DNA of 45,789 nucleotides, from contig JAHJJI010000070.1 in assembly GCA_018823025.1 (NCBI GenBank), positions 1 through 45,789 of the forward strand. Direction: 5' to 3'. A program made the position numbers and the translations under genes. Below the pieces are notes generated by a model, which saw only the letters and a program-made list of their open reading frames with translations, was not told the origin of the DNA and did no database searches. This stretch comes from Gammaproteobacteria bacterium. Its GTDB lineage: Bacteria; Pseudomonadota; Gammaproteobacteria; Burkholderiales; Sulfuricellaceae. This document shows positions 8,400-19,549 of the stretch, in pieces (position 1 is the first letter of the stretch; every line of letters starts with the position of its first letter).

Positions 8400-8849
8400 T
8401 TAATGTCTGATATGAGCTTCCCTGGACTGTTCACGCGGGCTAACCTTGGCCAGTTCAGTCATTTCCTCGGCCAGAAGATCCAGAATATCGTCAGCCGATA
8501 CAATGCCCTCCAATCCGCCTTCCCGATCGACAACCGGGATACGGCGTATCCCCTTGTTGCGCATCAGCTCGATCGTCTCGAACACACCTTCACTTTCCTG
8601 AACGCTGACCAGTTGCGGGCTCATGATGTCACCCACGGTGAAGTCATTAAGATCAAGGGATTTCGCGATAATTTCAATGACAATGTCGCGATCGGTCACA
8701 ATGCCGACAGGCACCCGCCTGCCATCGACGACATCCACGACCACCAGGTCACCCACGTGGTTCTTGCGCATGAGCTGCGCTGCCGCTGGAATGGTGGTTT
8801 TTCTCGTGGCGAACACTACCTCGCGGTTGCAAAATTCACCGATGGGCAT
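8400..8849 (-). CDS. CBS-domain pair protein
   Basis: A 149-residue protein made of two CBS repeats (about residues 8-68 and 75-135), which as a pair form a Bateman module that binds adenine nucleotides. Typical sequence is seen in IVTDRDIVIEI and IVSADDILDLL at the end of each repeat. No catalytic domain is attached, so it probably acts as a free energy or nucleotide sensor on a partner. The start at 8849 is chosen because it is preceded by AGAGGAA; an in-frame ATG at 8897 lacks a good site. It is the first gene of the operon that continues into the hibernation-factor fusion, suggesting a joint role in low-energy response. Confidence 0.88.
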   Translation of the reverse strand: MPIGEFCNREVVFATRKTTIPAAAQLMRKNHVGDLVVVDVVDGRRVPVGIVTDRDIVIEIIAKSLDLNDFTVGDIMSPQLVSVQESEGVFETIELMRNKGIRRIPVVDREGGLEGIVSADDILDLLAEEMTELAKVSPREQSREAHIRH

Positions 8850-8957
8850 GGCGCTTCCTCTCGAAAAGTAAGGTCTGGGGGATGAAAAACTGGGCAAAAC
8901 GGGTAATGCCCATTCTTAATATAGAACATTTCGCGAGAAGGATAAGCAAGGTGGCTT

Positions 8958-9902
8958 TTATGCCTTAGCCATCCAGACCTCCAACCCTTGGGCATTGAGT
9001 TCAATATCGTGTTCCAGCAACGCACAAGCCGCATCCGGGGCTAATCTGCAACCATGCACATCGAGGCATTCCAGCAAATAGCTCTGCAGCCCTTCCACCA
9101 ACCGCTGATGGCGCGTCGCCCCGGCATCACGCACTCCCTCTGCGATGCTCACGAAATCATCAAGCTTGCGGTGAATGTCATCCGCCAGATGAGTCAACTG
9201 CGTCACGCGACCATAGTGGGTCAGGTACGCGGCACGTGGGTGGTGTGACATGATCAGATCGATAGAATCATGCGCTGCCTCCGGCTCGAACTGCACGGGA
9301 GTAGTCGTAGGAAATATAAACTCGCGCCCTTGGACATCAAACTCGCGGTATGAAATCCCGAAAGTATCGCCGGTAAAGATACCCCCGCTACGCTCATCAA
9401 ATATGCAGAAATGATGGCGGGCATGACCCGGCGTATCGAGGAACAAAAGCTTCCGGCCATTCAGATCCAGAGTGAACTCGTGCGGCGCCTCAATCACGCG
9501 CTCGGCGGGAACCGGCACGATTTCCCCATAGGACTGCCTGAACGGCGCCTCGCCGTAAACCGCGACCGAGCCCGCCACCAGTTTAGTCGGATCGATCATG
9601 TGGCGCGCTCCGCGCGGATGCACGACCAGCATCGCCTCGGGAAACAATCGCATCATCTCGCCCGCACCGCCCGCATGATCGAGGTGGACGTGGGTCACGA
9701 TCACATAAGCGATATTTTCCGGGCGCAGATTTTTCTGCTGCATCGCCTCCAGCACCCCGGGAACCGAGAAATTCGTCCCGGTGTCGATAAAAGCCGCCTT
9801 GTTGCCTTCGGTCAGCAAGTGGATCGCGGCTAGGCCGGGCCGGATGTGATCGGCGTCTATGGCGGCAATCCCGTCATCGTAGTCCTGGAGGTTTATACTC
9901 AT
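8958..9902 (-). CDS. Metallo-beta-lactamase-fold hydrolase
   Basis: A 314-residue cytoplasmic enzyme of the MBL superfamily. The metal ligands are visible in THVHLDHAGG (His71, His73, Asp75, His76), His160 in TPGH, Asp179 in TGDT and His229 in LTHYGRV, so a two-metal site is intact. There is no flavodoxin or rhodanese domain. The C-terminal ~90 residues are helical. The substrate cannot be told from sequence; the family includes thioesterases, glyoxalase II and quorum-signal lactonases. The start at 9902 is supported by GGAAGAG; a further ATG at 9932 is possible. It is divergent from fumarase across about 70 bases. Confidence 0.87.
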   Translation of the reverse strand: MSINLQDYDDGIAAIDADHIRPGLAAIHLLTEGNKAAFIDTGTNFSVPGVLEAMQQKNLRPENIAYVIVTHVHLDHAGGAGEMMRLFPEAMLVVHPRGARHMIDPTKLVAGSVAVYGEAPFRQSYGEIVPVPAERVIEAPHEFTLDLNGRKLLFLDTPGHARHHFCIFDERSGGIFTGDTFGISYREFDVQGREFIFPTTTPVQFEPEAAHDSIDLIMSHHPRAAYLTHYGRVTQLTHLADDIHRKLDDFVSIAEGVRDAGATRHQRLVEGLQSYLLECLDVHGCRLAPDAACALLEHDIELNAQGLEVWMAKA

Positions 9903-9973
9903 GATTAGTCGCTCTTCCAATGAAACATGCAATTAACGGTAGTACAATTCTGTATCTGGAGAGTAAAAATACC

Positions 9974-11500
9974 ATGACTACCATCCGTCAAGAAGACTTA
10001 ATCGCCAGCGTCGCCGACGCACTGCAATATATTTCCTACTACCATCCCATCGACTACATCAAGGCACTGGGTGAAGCCTACGAACGGGAAGCCTCCCCCG
10101 CCGCCAGGGACGCCATCGCCCAGATCCTCACCAACTCGCGCATGAGCGCAATGGGACACCGACCGATCTGCCAGGATACCGGCATCGTGGTGGCCTTCGT
10201 CAAGGTCGGCATGGACGTGCGCTGGGAATCGCAGATGAGCGTCACCGACATGGTCAACGAAGGCGTGCGCCGCGCCTACCTGAACCCCGACAACGTGTTG
10301 CGCGCCTCGGTGGTGGCCGACCCTGCCGGTACGCGCAAGAACACCCGCGACAACACCCCGGCAGTGATCCACTACGAGATCGTTCCCGGCGCCAAAGTCG
10401 AGATCATCCTCGCGGCCAAGGGCGGCGGCTCGGAGAACAAAGCCAAATTCGTCATTCTCAACCCGTCGGACAGCCTCGTCGATTGGGTGCTGAAGACCGT
10501 CCCCACCATGGGCGCGGGCTGGTGCCCGCCGGGAATCCTGGGCATCGGCCTCGGCGGCACCGCGGAAAAAGCCATGCTGCTCGCCAAGGAAGCCTTGATG
10601 GAGCCAGTCGACATCCACGAACTGCAAGCGCGCGGACCTCAAAACCGGGTGGAGGAACTGCGGCTAGAATTATTTGAAAAAGTGAACGCGCTGGGCATCG
10701 GTGCGCAAGGGTTGGGCGGCCTCACCACCGTAGTGGATATCAAGATCAGGGAGTACCCGACCCATGCCGCCGGTTTGCCGGTGGGAATGATCCCCAACTG
10801 CGCCGCCACCCGCCACATCCATTTCACCCTCGACGGCAGCGGTCCAGCCGTGCTGACCCCGCCCAATCTCGACGAATGGCCGAAGGTGGACTGGCAACCT
10901 GCTCCCGATGCACGCCGCATCAACCTCGACACCGTCACGCGCGAGGAGCTTGCCAGATGGAGACCGGGCGAAGCCCTGCTCCTGTCGGGCAAGCTCCTCA
11001 CTGGTCGCGACGCCGCCCACAAACGCATCGCCGACCTGTTTGCCAAAGGAGAAAAACTACCGGAGGGCGTGGACTTCAACAATCGCTTCATCTACTACGT
11101 CGGCCCGGTCGACCCGGTGCGCGACGAAGTAGTCGGGCCGGCCGGCCCTACCACGGCGACACGCATGGACAAGTTCACCGATATGATGCTGGATAAAACC
11201 GGCCTGATCGGCATGATCGGCAAAGCCGAGCGCGGCCCGGCGGCGATCGAAAGCATCCGAAAGCACAAGGCGGTTTACCTGATGGCGGTGGGCGGTGCTG
11301 CCTACTTGGTTGCCAAGGCAATCAAGGCTTCCAGGGTGCTGGCCTTCGCCGACTTGGGTATGGAAGCGATCTACGAATTCGAAGTCAAAGACATGCCGGT
11401 CATCGTGGCGGTGGATGCCAACGGCACGTCGGTACACAACACCGGGCCGGCGGAATGGCGCATGAAAATCGGCAAGATTCCAGTAGCAAAACATGATTAA
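9974..11500 (+). CDS. Class I fumarate hydratase, Fe-S dependent
   Basis: A 508-residue single-chain fumarase of the oxygen-sensitive [4Fe-4S] type, interconverting fumarate and malate in the TCA cycle. The N-terminal alpha part contains ICQDTGIVVAFVK and the GAKGGGSENK-like loop; the C-terminal beta part, from about residue 330, contains LLLSGKLLTGRDAAH and the PAGPTTATRMD substrate loop. Cluster cysteines are in ICQDTG, WCPPG and PNCAATRH. Start at 9974 has GGAGAG upstream; an in-frame ATG at 9920 has no such site. A TACAAT at 9943-9948 could be its -10 box. Adjacent genes show no functional link. The tartrate dehydratase family is related, but the length and single chain favour fumarase. 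Confidence 0.93.
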   Translation: MTTIRQEDLIASVADALQYISYYHPIDYIKALGEAYEREASPAARDAIAQILTNSRMSAMGHRPICQDTGIVVAFVKVGMDVRWESQMSVTDMVNEGVRRAYLNPDNVLRASVVADPAGTRKNTRDNTPAVIHYEIVPGAKVEIILAAKGGGSENKAKFVILNPSDSLVDWVLKTVPTMGAGWCPPGILGIGLGGTAEKAMLLAKEALMEPVDIHELQARGPQNRVEELRLELFEKVNALGIGAQGLGGLTTVVDIKIREYPTHAAGLPVGMIPNCAATRHIHFTLDGSGPAVLTPPNLDEWPKVDWQPAPDARRINLDTVTREELARWRPGEALLLSGKLLTGRDAAHKRIADLFAKGEKLPEGVDFNNRFIYYVGPVDPVRDEVVGPAGPTTATRMDKFTDMMLDKTGLIGMIGKAERGPAAIESIRKHKAVYLMAVGGAAYLVAKAIKASRVLAFADLGMEAIYEFEVKDMPVIVAVDANGTSVHNTGPAEWRMKIGKIPVAKHD

Positions 11501-11575
11501 CCGCTAAGGGCGCAAAGTTTCGCAAAGGATTTCCTGAATTTTTTTCTTTGCGTTACCTGGCGTCCTTTACGGTAA
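11499..11575. repeat. Dispersed intergenic inverted repeat, CCGC(A/T)AAGG type, copy 1
   Basis: An imperfect palindrome of about 77 bases starts in the fumarase stop codon. The left arm (ACCGCTAAGGGCGCAAAG) matches the reverse complement of the right arm (CTTTGCGTTACCTGGCG, CCTTTACGGT) around a T-rich centre. Related sequences are at 20482-20522 and 29168-29240. Confidence 0.75.
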
Positions 11576-11582
11576 ATAAACC

Positions 11583-12452
11583 ATGCTTGAACCCGCCATC
11601 AAATCTACCTTCACCCTGCCGACGCAGGAGGTCTACTACCGCCTCTACCGCTTCGACAGCGCACCCTCGCGCCGCCTGCTGCTGCTTCACGGCGGCGGCG
11701 TGGCGGGACAAATCACCTGGGGCGGCATTCTGCCGTATTTAAAACACTGGAATGAAATCCTGGTTCCCGACCTGCGCGGTACCGGCAAGACCCGCTACCC
11801 CGATCACAAGGAACACGACTTCGAAGCCGAGGAAGTCGTGATCGACCTCGCTGCCCTGCTCGACCATCTGGCCTGGAGCGAATTCGACTTGGGCGGCTAT
11901 TCCTATGGCGGAATGATCGCCATGCTGCTCAAGGCCGCCCGCCCGTCAGCGGTAGGTAAAACCTACCTGCTCGAACCCGCCCTGCTGGTCAAAATGAATG
12001 ATGAAGAATCGACCCGTTCGCGCGAGATGATCCTGCATGCCGCCAAGCGACTACGCGATCTGGAAAACATAGGCGAAGGGCTGGAACTGTTCCTCGACGC
12101 CATCTCTCCCCAGCGCATCCGTGGCTCGAAGAACGAGGAAATCATCCGTGAACGTCTATCCCACCGCCCGGCTGGGCTGGCCGGCGCCATTGAGTGCGTA
12201 TCCCGCGCTGCCAAGCAGCTTGATCGTACCGCCCTGATCGCTGCACAAGCCAATGTCAGCAGCTTCATCGGCGGACGCTCCCACCCCGAGATCTACCGCC
12301 GTTGCCGGGAGATTGCTGCAAGCCGGAACGACTGGGCCTGCCACCTGATACAGGGCGCAGATCACGCGCTGCCGTTCCAGAAGCCGGAGTTAATTGCTGA
12401 ATTGATGAATGCGGATTTGGCGCCAGATCCTCGCGATACGGAAAAAGATTGA
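11583..12452 (+). CDS. Alpha/beta hydrolase
   Basis: A 289-residue single-domain alpha/beta hydrolase. It has the oxyanion-hole HGGG motif (36-39), the PDLRGTGKT loop, nucleophile elbow GGYSYGG with Ser107 and a late GADH histidine near residue 267. It has no signal peptide, so it is cytoplasmic. The nearest functional classes are prolyl-aminopeptidase-like and ester hydrolases, but the substrate is unknown. It begins 7 bases after the inverted repeat with no clear ribosome site, and its 3' end overlaps the DnaJ-like gene by 4 bases, so the two are co-transcribed. Confidence 0.85.
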   Translation: MLEPAIKSTFTLPTQEVYYRLYRFDSAPSRRLLLLHGGGVAGQITWGGILPYLKHWNEILVPDLRGTGKTRYPDHKEHDFEAEEVVIDLAALLDHLAWSEFDLGGYSYGGMIAMLLKAARPSAVGKTYLLEPALLVKMNDEESTRSREMILHAAKRLRDLENIGEGLELFLDAISPQRIRGSKNEEIIRERLSHRPAGLAGAIECVSRAAKQLDRTALIAAQANVSSFIGGRSHPEIYRRCREIAASRNDWACHLIQGADHALPFQKPELIAELMNADLAPDPRDTEKD

Positions 12453-13021
12453 ACACCGCACTCGCTGAAACGCTGCTCGCCATCCTGCGTGCACACCCGG
12501 ACGGCCTCACCGAGCACGACCTGTTCTGCAAGCTTGCCCACGATGACCCCACCTTCGGCCCCGATGCCTACACCGACGAGCTATCCCTGTTCCAGTGCCA
12601 CTTCATCCTGTACCACCATCTCTACCGCCTGCGCGATGAACTATGGATAAATGGCGAAGGTGACCTCGCCATCCATTGCCTGAAGATCGTATTGCGCCCC
12701 TGCCCGGACGGAACAAGCCCCCTACCCTCCACCCCCGACCCGCTGCGGAACTACTACCTCGACCTGACCCATCTTGAAAAAACCGGCAAGCAGGAAGTCC
12801 TGGAAATGCTCGACACCTTCTGGCTGCGCTTCGCCCGCAACGACCGGCGCGCCGAAGCCCTCGCCGAGTTGGGACTCGCCGACCCGGTGGATTATCCTGA
12901 GATCAAGCGCCGCTACCGGGAACTGGCGATGGAACATCACCCCGACCGGGGTGGCGAGATGGAAAAACTCCAGGCCATCAACACCGCCATGGGACTGCTG
13001 GAACCGTTTCGGGGGCGATAA
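12449..13021 (+). CDS. DnaJ-related protein with C-terminal J domain
   Basis: A 190-residue protein. The C-terminal ~55 residues are a compact J domain with the HHPDRGG motif (the HPD tripeptide that stimulates Hsp70 ATPase) and YPEIKRRYRELAMEHH helix II. The N-terminal ~130 residues resemble the DNAJ-related N-terminal domain, with TEHDLFCKL and FQCHFILYHHLYRL. It lacks the Gly/Phe, zinc-finger and substrate domains of DnaJ, so it is probably a specialised co-chaperone. The start is a TTG overlapping the upstream TGA (TTGA). Confidence 0.83.
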   Translation: MNTALAETLLAILRAHPDGLTEHDLFCKLAHDDPTFGPDAYTDELSLFQCHFILYHHLYRLRDELWINGEGDLAIHCLKIVLRPCPDGTSPLPSTPDPLRNYYLDLTHLEKTGKQEVLEMLDTFWLRFARNDRRAEALAELGLADPVDYPEIKRRYRELAMEHHPDRGGEMEKLQAINTAMGLLEPFRGR

Positions 13022-13197
13022 CGCCATGCCCTGATCTGAAGGGCGGATACTGGCTGTGGCTGCATTATGGGGCATTCGCTTGTCGTAAGCTGGGGGAATG
13101 CCTATAGTGGCCGAAGGTTTTTAATGGGAATGTATCCGTACCGTGTTACCTGGATGGGGAACCGCAGCACCACTCTGATAAGTTAAGGGCAAACAAA

Positions 13198-14253
13198 ATG
13201 GCAATCTTCCATGCAACTAAAGGAAAATTGGTTCCGATCGAACCAACCACGTTCTCAGAGGCGGGCTTTAGGGAGCGCTCAGACCTTCAACAACTACTCA
13301 AGCAACAAATCGAGGTAATCGCTCCAGATACATTGATCATCTCCGAAGAATTCGGCGACTGGGCGGATAGCCGACGCCGAATCGATTTGCTCGGCCTCGA
13401 CAAAGAGGCCAACCTCGTCGTAATTGAGTTGAAGCGTACGGAAGATGGAGGACACATGGAGTTGCAGGCCCTTCGTTATGCCGCCATGGTATCGGCACTC
13501 ACATTCGACGAAGCGGTCAACACTTTTGAGCAGTATCTGTCCAGCTTAGGACAAGAGGACAATGCTCGCGCCTGCATGCTCAAATTTCTTGACTGGGAGG
13601 AGCCCGACGTTGAGGAGTTTCCCAAGGATGTGCGCCTCATCCTCGCGGCGGCAGAGTTCTCAAAAGAAATCACAACCACGGTCCTATGGTTGAACGACCA
13701 CGGCCTCGACGTCAAGTGCGTCCGACTCCGCCCATACAACGATGCGGGTCGTCTGCTAATCGATGTCCAGCAAGTCATCCCTTTGCCCGAAGCCGAGAAC
13801 TACCAAATACGAATTAGAGACAAGAAAGTCGTCGAACGTGCGGCTCGCACACAGAACCGCGACCTCACACGATACGATGTGACAGTCGGTGAAGAGACCT
13901 TCACAAATCTTCCCAAACGCAGAGCTGTTTACCAAGTTATACGAAAGCTATGCGACAAGGGGGTCGATCCGGAGGACATCAGGAATGTAATTTCTTGGAA
14001 AGGAAACGCGCTTTACTCTGTAGAGGGCGAGCTCGACACGACGGTGTTCGAAAAAGCATTAGCCTCGCGCCTAACGGAGCAGGGTAACAAGCCTGATACC
14101 CACCGCTATTTCATCGCCAACGACGAGCTGATTCGAGCTAACGGAAAGACATACGCGGTTACCAAGATGTGGGGACTAGCTACGACCAGTGCCATCGACG
14201 CGTTGTTAAAGCGTTTCCCGGCTTATCAAATCTCATACAAGGAAAGCAGTTAG
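13198..14253 (+). CDS. Solitary PD-(D/E)xK nuclease-like protein (DUF91/NucS-like fold)
   Basis: A 351-residue protein with a nuclease core at residues about 45-100: RRRIDLLGLD (Asp63), VVIELKR (Glu77, Lys79) and a following LQALRYAAMVS helix, the arrangement seen in endonuclease NucS/DUF91-like proteins. The central part (120-190) continues the fold, and the C-terminal ~130 residues look like a winged-helix or DUF-type DNA-binding region (NLPKRRAVYQVIRKL). There is no methylase or helicase next to it. Base composition and codon use are visibly more AT-rich and irregular than the flanking genes, it stands alone between a 176-base gap and a repeat, and it may be horizontally acquired. A defence, repair or restriction role are all possible; none is shown. 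Confidence 0.75.
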   Translation: MAIFHATKGKLVPIEPTTFSEAGFRERSDLQQLLKQQIEVIAPDTLIISEEFGDWADSRRRIDLLGLDKEANLVVIELKRTEDGGHMELQALRYAAMVSALTFDEAVNTFEQYLSSLGQEDNARACMLKFLDWEEPDVEEFPKDVRLILAAAEFSKEITTTVLWLNDHGLDVKCVRLRPYNDAGRLLIDVQQVIPLPEAENYQIRIRDKKVVERAARTQNRDLTRYDVTVGEETFTNLPKRRAVYQVIRKLCDKGVDPEDIRNVISWKGNALYSVEGELDTTVFEKALASRLTEQGNKPDTHRYFIANDELIRANGKTYAVTKMWGLATTSAIDALLKRFPAYQISYKESS

Positions 14254-14256
14254 CAA

Positions 14257-14290
14257 GCGTAGCGCGGATACAGCGTAGCGGAATCCGGGA
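14257..14290. repeat. Short palindromic GCGGAT...ATCCG repeat
   Basis: GCGGAT at 14264-14269 is inverted as ATCCGG at 14283-14288 around GCGTAGCG. It is of the REP-like kind common in proteobacterial gaps and lies between the convergent nuclease and ftsK genes. Confidence 0.45.
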
Positions 14291-14296
14291 AATACC

Positions 14297-16603
14297 TCAC
14301 TCCGCCCCCTTCACCAGCACTTCCCGATTCCCGTTGCTCTGCATCGTCGATACCAGCCCGGCCTTTTCCATCTGCTCGATCAGCCGCGCTGCGCGGTTGT
14401 AGCCGATCCTGAGCTGGCGTTGCACCAGCGAGATCGAGGCGCGGCGCGATTTGAGCACCAGCGCCACGGCCTGGTCGTACATCGGGTCGGATTCGGCGTC
14501 TCCGCCTGCTTCGCCGCCCTCGCCATCACTGGCCACTTCCGGCGCATCGAGGATACCTTCGACGTAATCTGGCGCGCCCAATGCTTTCAGATACTCGACT
14601 ACTTTGTGTACTTCATGGTCAGCGACATAGGCGCCGTGCACGCGCTGCGGGTAACCCGTGCCGGGCGGCAGGTAGAGCATGTCGCCCTGACCGAGCAGCG
14701 CTTCGGCGCCCATCTGGTCGAGGATGGTGCGCGAGTCAATCTTGCTGGATACCTGGAATGCGACGCGAGTCGGGATGTTGGCCTTGATCAGGCCGGTGAT
14801 CACGTCCACCGACGGTCGCTGCGTCGCCAGCACAAGGTGAATACCGGAGGCGCGCGCCTTCTGTGCCAGACGGGCGATCAACTCCTCGACCTTTTTGCCC
14901 ACCATCATCATCATGTCGGCCAATTCGTCGATCAGCACCACGATGAAAGGCATTTCCTCCAAGGGTTCGGGGGCGTCCGGCGTAAGGCTGAAGGGGTTGG
15001 GCAGCTTCGCGCCGGATTTCTCCGCTTCGCGCACCTTCTGGTTGTAACCGGCCAAGTTGCGCACGCCCAGCGCCGACATCAGGCGATAGCGCCGCTCCAT
15101 CTCGGCGACACACCAGTTGAGCGCATTGGCGGCGTGCTTCATGTCCGTTACCACCGGTGCAAGCAGGTGGGGAATACCTTCATAGACAGATAGCTCGAGC
15201 ATTTTCGGGTCGACCAGGATCAGCCGCACCTTGGACGGGTCGGCCTTGTAAACCAGGCTCAGGATCATGGCGTTGATCGCCACCGATTTACCCGAGCCGG
15301 TAGTGCCCGCCACCAGTACGTGAGGCATTTTTCCTAAGTCGGCCACCACTGCCTTGCCGGCGATGTCCTTGCCCATGGCGATTGTGAGCGGCGAAGCCAT
15401 GTCGGCGTAAACCTTCGAGCCGAGAATCTCGCGCAGGCGCACCACCTGCCGCTTGGGATTGGGAATTTCCAGCCCCATACAGTTTTTGCCGGGGATGGTT
15501 TCCACCAGGCGAATGCTGACCACCGACAGTGCGCGTGCCAGATCCCTGACCAGGTTGGTGATCTGACTGCCCTTCACGCCCACCGCCGGCTCGATCTCGT
15601 AGCGCGTGATCACCGGACCGGGGTAGGCGGCGATGACTTTTACCTCGACGCCGAAATCGGCCAGCTTGCGTTCGATCAGGCGTGAGGTGTATTCGAGGGT
15701 CTCCGGGCTGAGCGTTTCGGTATCGGCTTCCGCTTCATCCAGCAGGTTCAGTGGAGGCAAGGGTGAATCCGGCAAGTTATCGAACAGCGGCGCCTGCACC
15801 TCTCGCTCGGTGAGTGGAACTTGGGGGATGACCATCTGTGGCTGCTCGATGTGAACCGGCTTGTGGTCATCGACCCGCTTTTTCTCTTCTACTACTTCCT
15901 CACGCTTGTTCAGCGCTACCGAGCCAGCGCGCCGATCCTGCCAGGCATCCCAGGTGCGAAAGATCCACTGAGCGCTGTTTTCCATGGCGCCACCGAGGCC
16001 TTCCATAAATTTCAGCCACGACATGCCGGTGAACAGGCTGAAGCCCACCGCCATGCTCAGCAGCAATATCAAAGTAGCGCCGGTGAAGCCTATGCTGGTA
16101 GCCAGATAACTGCTGACCACCGATCCGAGCATCCCTCCCGGCGCGAGAGGAAGGACGGCTTTTAGGCTATATAGACGCAACGCCTCCAGACCGCTGCTGG
16201 CAAGCAGAAGAATGACAAAACCGGTGACCGCAACGAACAGTGAGCGCCGGTCGGACGTACCTTTACTTTCGATGCGCCGGTAGCCCCACCAGACCACGTA
16301 CAGGGAAAACACCACCCACCAGTAGGCTGAAAAACCGAATACATAAAGCAGCAAATCCGCCAGCCAGGCGCCCAAAGCGCCGCCGGCGTTATGAACGGTA
16401 AGCATACTGCCGCTATGCGACCAACCCGGGTCGGCATAGTCATAACTGAACAATACTAGCGTCAGATACAAGGCCAATACCATCACCGCCAGCCAGCGCG
16501 CCTCACGGAGCAGGCTGGACAATTTCGGCGGAAGCGGCTCGGGAGGAGCCCGGCGGTTCGAACCCCGCGTATTCAGGGAGGAAGTCTTATTCAGAAAGGC
16601 CAT
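14297..16603 (-). CDS. ftsK: DNA translocase FtsK
   Basis: A 768-residue membrane-anchored DNA pump that acts at the septum to clear and resolve chromosome termini. About four transmembrane helices fall in residues 37-210, followed by a short linker (215-300), and the FtsK/SpoIIIE motor with Walker A GTTGSGKS near residue 430, Walker B-like [13 protein letters not shown] and [13 protein letters not shown]. The C-terminal gamma winged-helix (about 700-760) recognises KOPS sites. The linker is much shorter than in E. coli FtsK, as in many betaproteobacteria. It is divergent from trxB, a gene pairing also seen in other proteobacteria. Confidence 0.96.
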   Translation of the reverse strand: MAFLNKTSSLNTRGSNRRAPPEPLPPKLSSLLREARWLAVMVLALYLTLVLFSYDYADPGWSHSGSMLTVHNAGGALGAWLADLLLYVFGFSAYWWVVFSLYVVWWGYRRIESKGTSDRRSLFVAVTGFVILLLASSGLEALRLYSLKAVLPLAPGGMLGSVVSSYLATSIGFTGATLILLLSMAVGFSLFTGMSWLKFMEGLGGAMENSAQWIFRTWDAWQDRRAGSVALNKREEVVEEKKRVDDHKPVHIEQPQMVIPQVPLTEREVQAPLFDNLPDSPLPPLNLLDEAEADTETLSPETLEYTSRLIERKLADFGVEVKVIAAYPGPVITRYEIEPAVGVKGSQITNLVRDLARALSVVSIRLVETIPGKNCMGLEIPNPKRQVVRLREILGSKVYADMASPLTIAMGKDIAGKAVVADLGKMPHVLVAGTTGSGKSVAINAMILSLVYKADPSKVRLILVDPKMLELSVYEGIPHLLAPVVTDMKHAANALNWCVAEMERRYRLMSALGVRNLAGYNQKVREAEKSGAKLPNPFSLTPDAPEPLEEMPFIVVLIDELADMMMMVGKKVEELIARLAQKARASGIHLVLATQRPSVDVITGLIKANIPTRVAFQVSSKIDSRTILDQMGAEALLGQGDMLYLPPGTGYPQRVHGAYVADHEVHKVVEYLKALGAPDYVEGILDAPEVASDGEGGEAGGDAESDPMYDQAVALVLKSRRASISLVQRQLRIGYNRAARLIEQMEKAGLVSTMQSNGNREVLVKGAE

Positions 16604-18450
<1,847 letters not shown>

Positions 18451-18529
18451 TCTTGTCCTTCTCGCTGGATTTCGCAGCCTCCCTCCCTTACAATCTCACA
18501 CCTTCAGCAGTCCATACATCGTCCCTACC

Positions 18530-19549
18530 ATGATCGAAAATACGCCTGATGCACTTGAGGTTTCCATTGTTGTTCCGATTTACAACGAGGAAGAGAACCT
18601 CGGCGAACTGTTGCGCCGAGTCCATGAGGCGATGGAACACACAGGACGATCCTGGGAACTGATCTGCGTCGATGATTGCTCATCCGACACTTCCGCTTCT
18701 CTGCTGGAGCAATTCGCCACCACCCGTCCCTGGCTGCGCCCGCTTTACCTGATTCGCAACTACGGCCAGTCGGCTGCGATGCAGGCCGGCTTCGACGCGG
18801 CTGCCGGTGCCGTGGTCGTCACCCTCGACGGCGACTTGCAGAACGACCCGGCCGACATTCCCGGCCTGCTGGACATGCTCGATCAGAGGCCGGAAATCGA
18901 CATCATTTCCGGCTGGCGCAAAAACCGCCAGGACCGTTACATCAACCGCAAGCTGCCCTCGATGATCGCCAACGGCCTGATTTCACGCATGACCGGCGTC
19001 CATCTCCACGATTACGGCTGCTCGCTCAAGGTTTACCGCAGCGAAAGCATCCGCGACGTGAAGATCTATGGCGAACTGCACCGCTTCATTCCGGCACTCG
19101 CCGCACAATTCGGCGCCAAGGTCATCGAAGTGCCGGTTTCCCATCACGCTCGCATGCACGGCCAATCCAAGTATGGCATCGACCGCACCCTGCGCGTGGT
19201 GCTCGACCTGCTCTGGGTGAAATTTCTGCTGCGCTTTTTGCACCGACCGATGCACGCCTTCGGTGGAGCTGGCATTACCTTGCTCCTGCCCGGCCTGTTG
19301 TCGCTGGGCGTTCTCGTGGTCGAGAAACTGTTCCTGGGCGAAAACATCGGCGGTCGTCCGCTCCTGCTGCTCGGCGTAATGCTGACCCTGATGGGCGTAC
19401 AACTGATCGCCATGGGCCTGCTGGGCGAGATCCTGATTCGCATCTACCATGAACCCGCGGGTCGGGCACAATATCTGTTACGGGCCGCCCCGCGTCGGCG
19501 CGGGAAAGCGAACCCTACTTCCAAAACCGCCCCAGAGCCGAATTCTTGA
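18530..19549 (+). CDS. Family 2 glycosyltransferase, polyprenyl-phosphate type (ArnC/DPM-like)
   Basis: A 339-residue membrane-bound GT2 enzyme expected to transfer a sugar from a nucleotide donor to undecaprenyl phosphate on the cytoplasmic face. The catalytic domain (10-230) has VVPIYNEEEN, the VDDCSSD motif, TLDGDLQND (Asp100, Asp102) and YGELHRFIPAL. Two transmembrane helices follow at about 243-265 and 275-302. It differs clearly from the ArnC-like protein at 26220, so it probably handles another sugar. The downstream YbhN-like gene starts within its stop codon (TTGA). It is the first gene of the envelope-sugar region, with a 79-base gap before it. Confidence 0.88.
   Translation: MIENTPDALEVSIVVPIYNEEENLGELLRRVHEAMEHTGRSWELICVDDCSSDTSASLLEQFATTRPWLRPLYLIRNYGQSAAMQAGFDAAAGAVVVTLDGDLQNDPADIPGLLDMLDQRPEIDIISGWRKNRQDRYINRKLPSMIANGLISRMTGVHLHDYGCSLKVYRSESIRDVKIYGELHRFIPALAAQFGAKVIEVPVSHHARMHGQSKYGIDRTLRVVLDLLWVKFLLRFLHRPMHAFGGAGITLLLPGLLSLGVLVVEKLFLGENIGGRPLLLLGVMLTLMGVQLIAMGLLGEILIRIYHEPAGRAQYLLRAAPRRRGKANPTSKTAPEPNS

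Noticed and set aside
13043-14271. An 8-base direct repeat GCGGATAC on either side of the nuclease gene, as a possible target-site duplication
   Set aside because: A shared 8-mer between gaps of this size has roughly a one in ten chance, the copies lie in unlike contexts, and no transposase or terminal repeats exist.
14420-15193. A 257-residue open frame on the plus strand
   Set aside because: It is the antisense shadow of the FtsK motor domain, rich in His, Arg and Gln as expected for such shadows.
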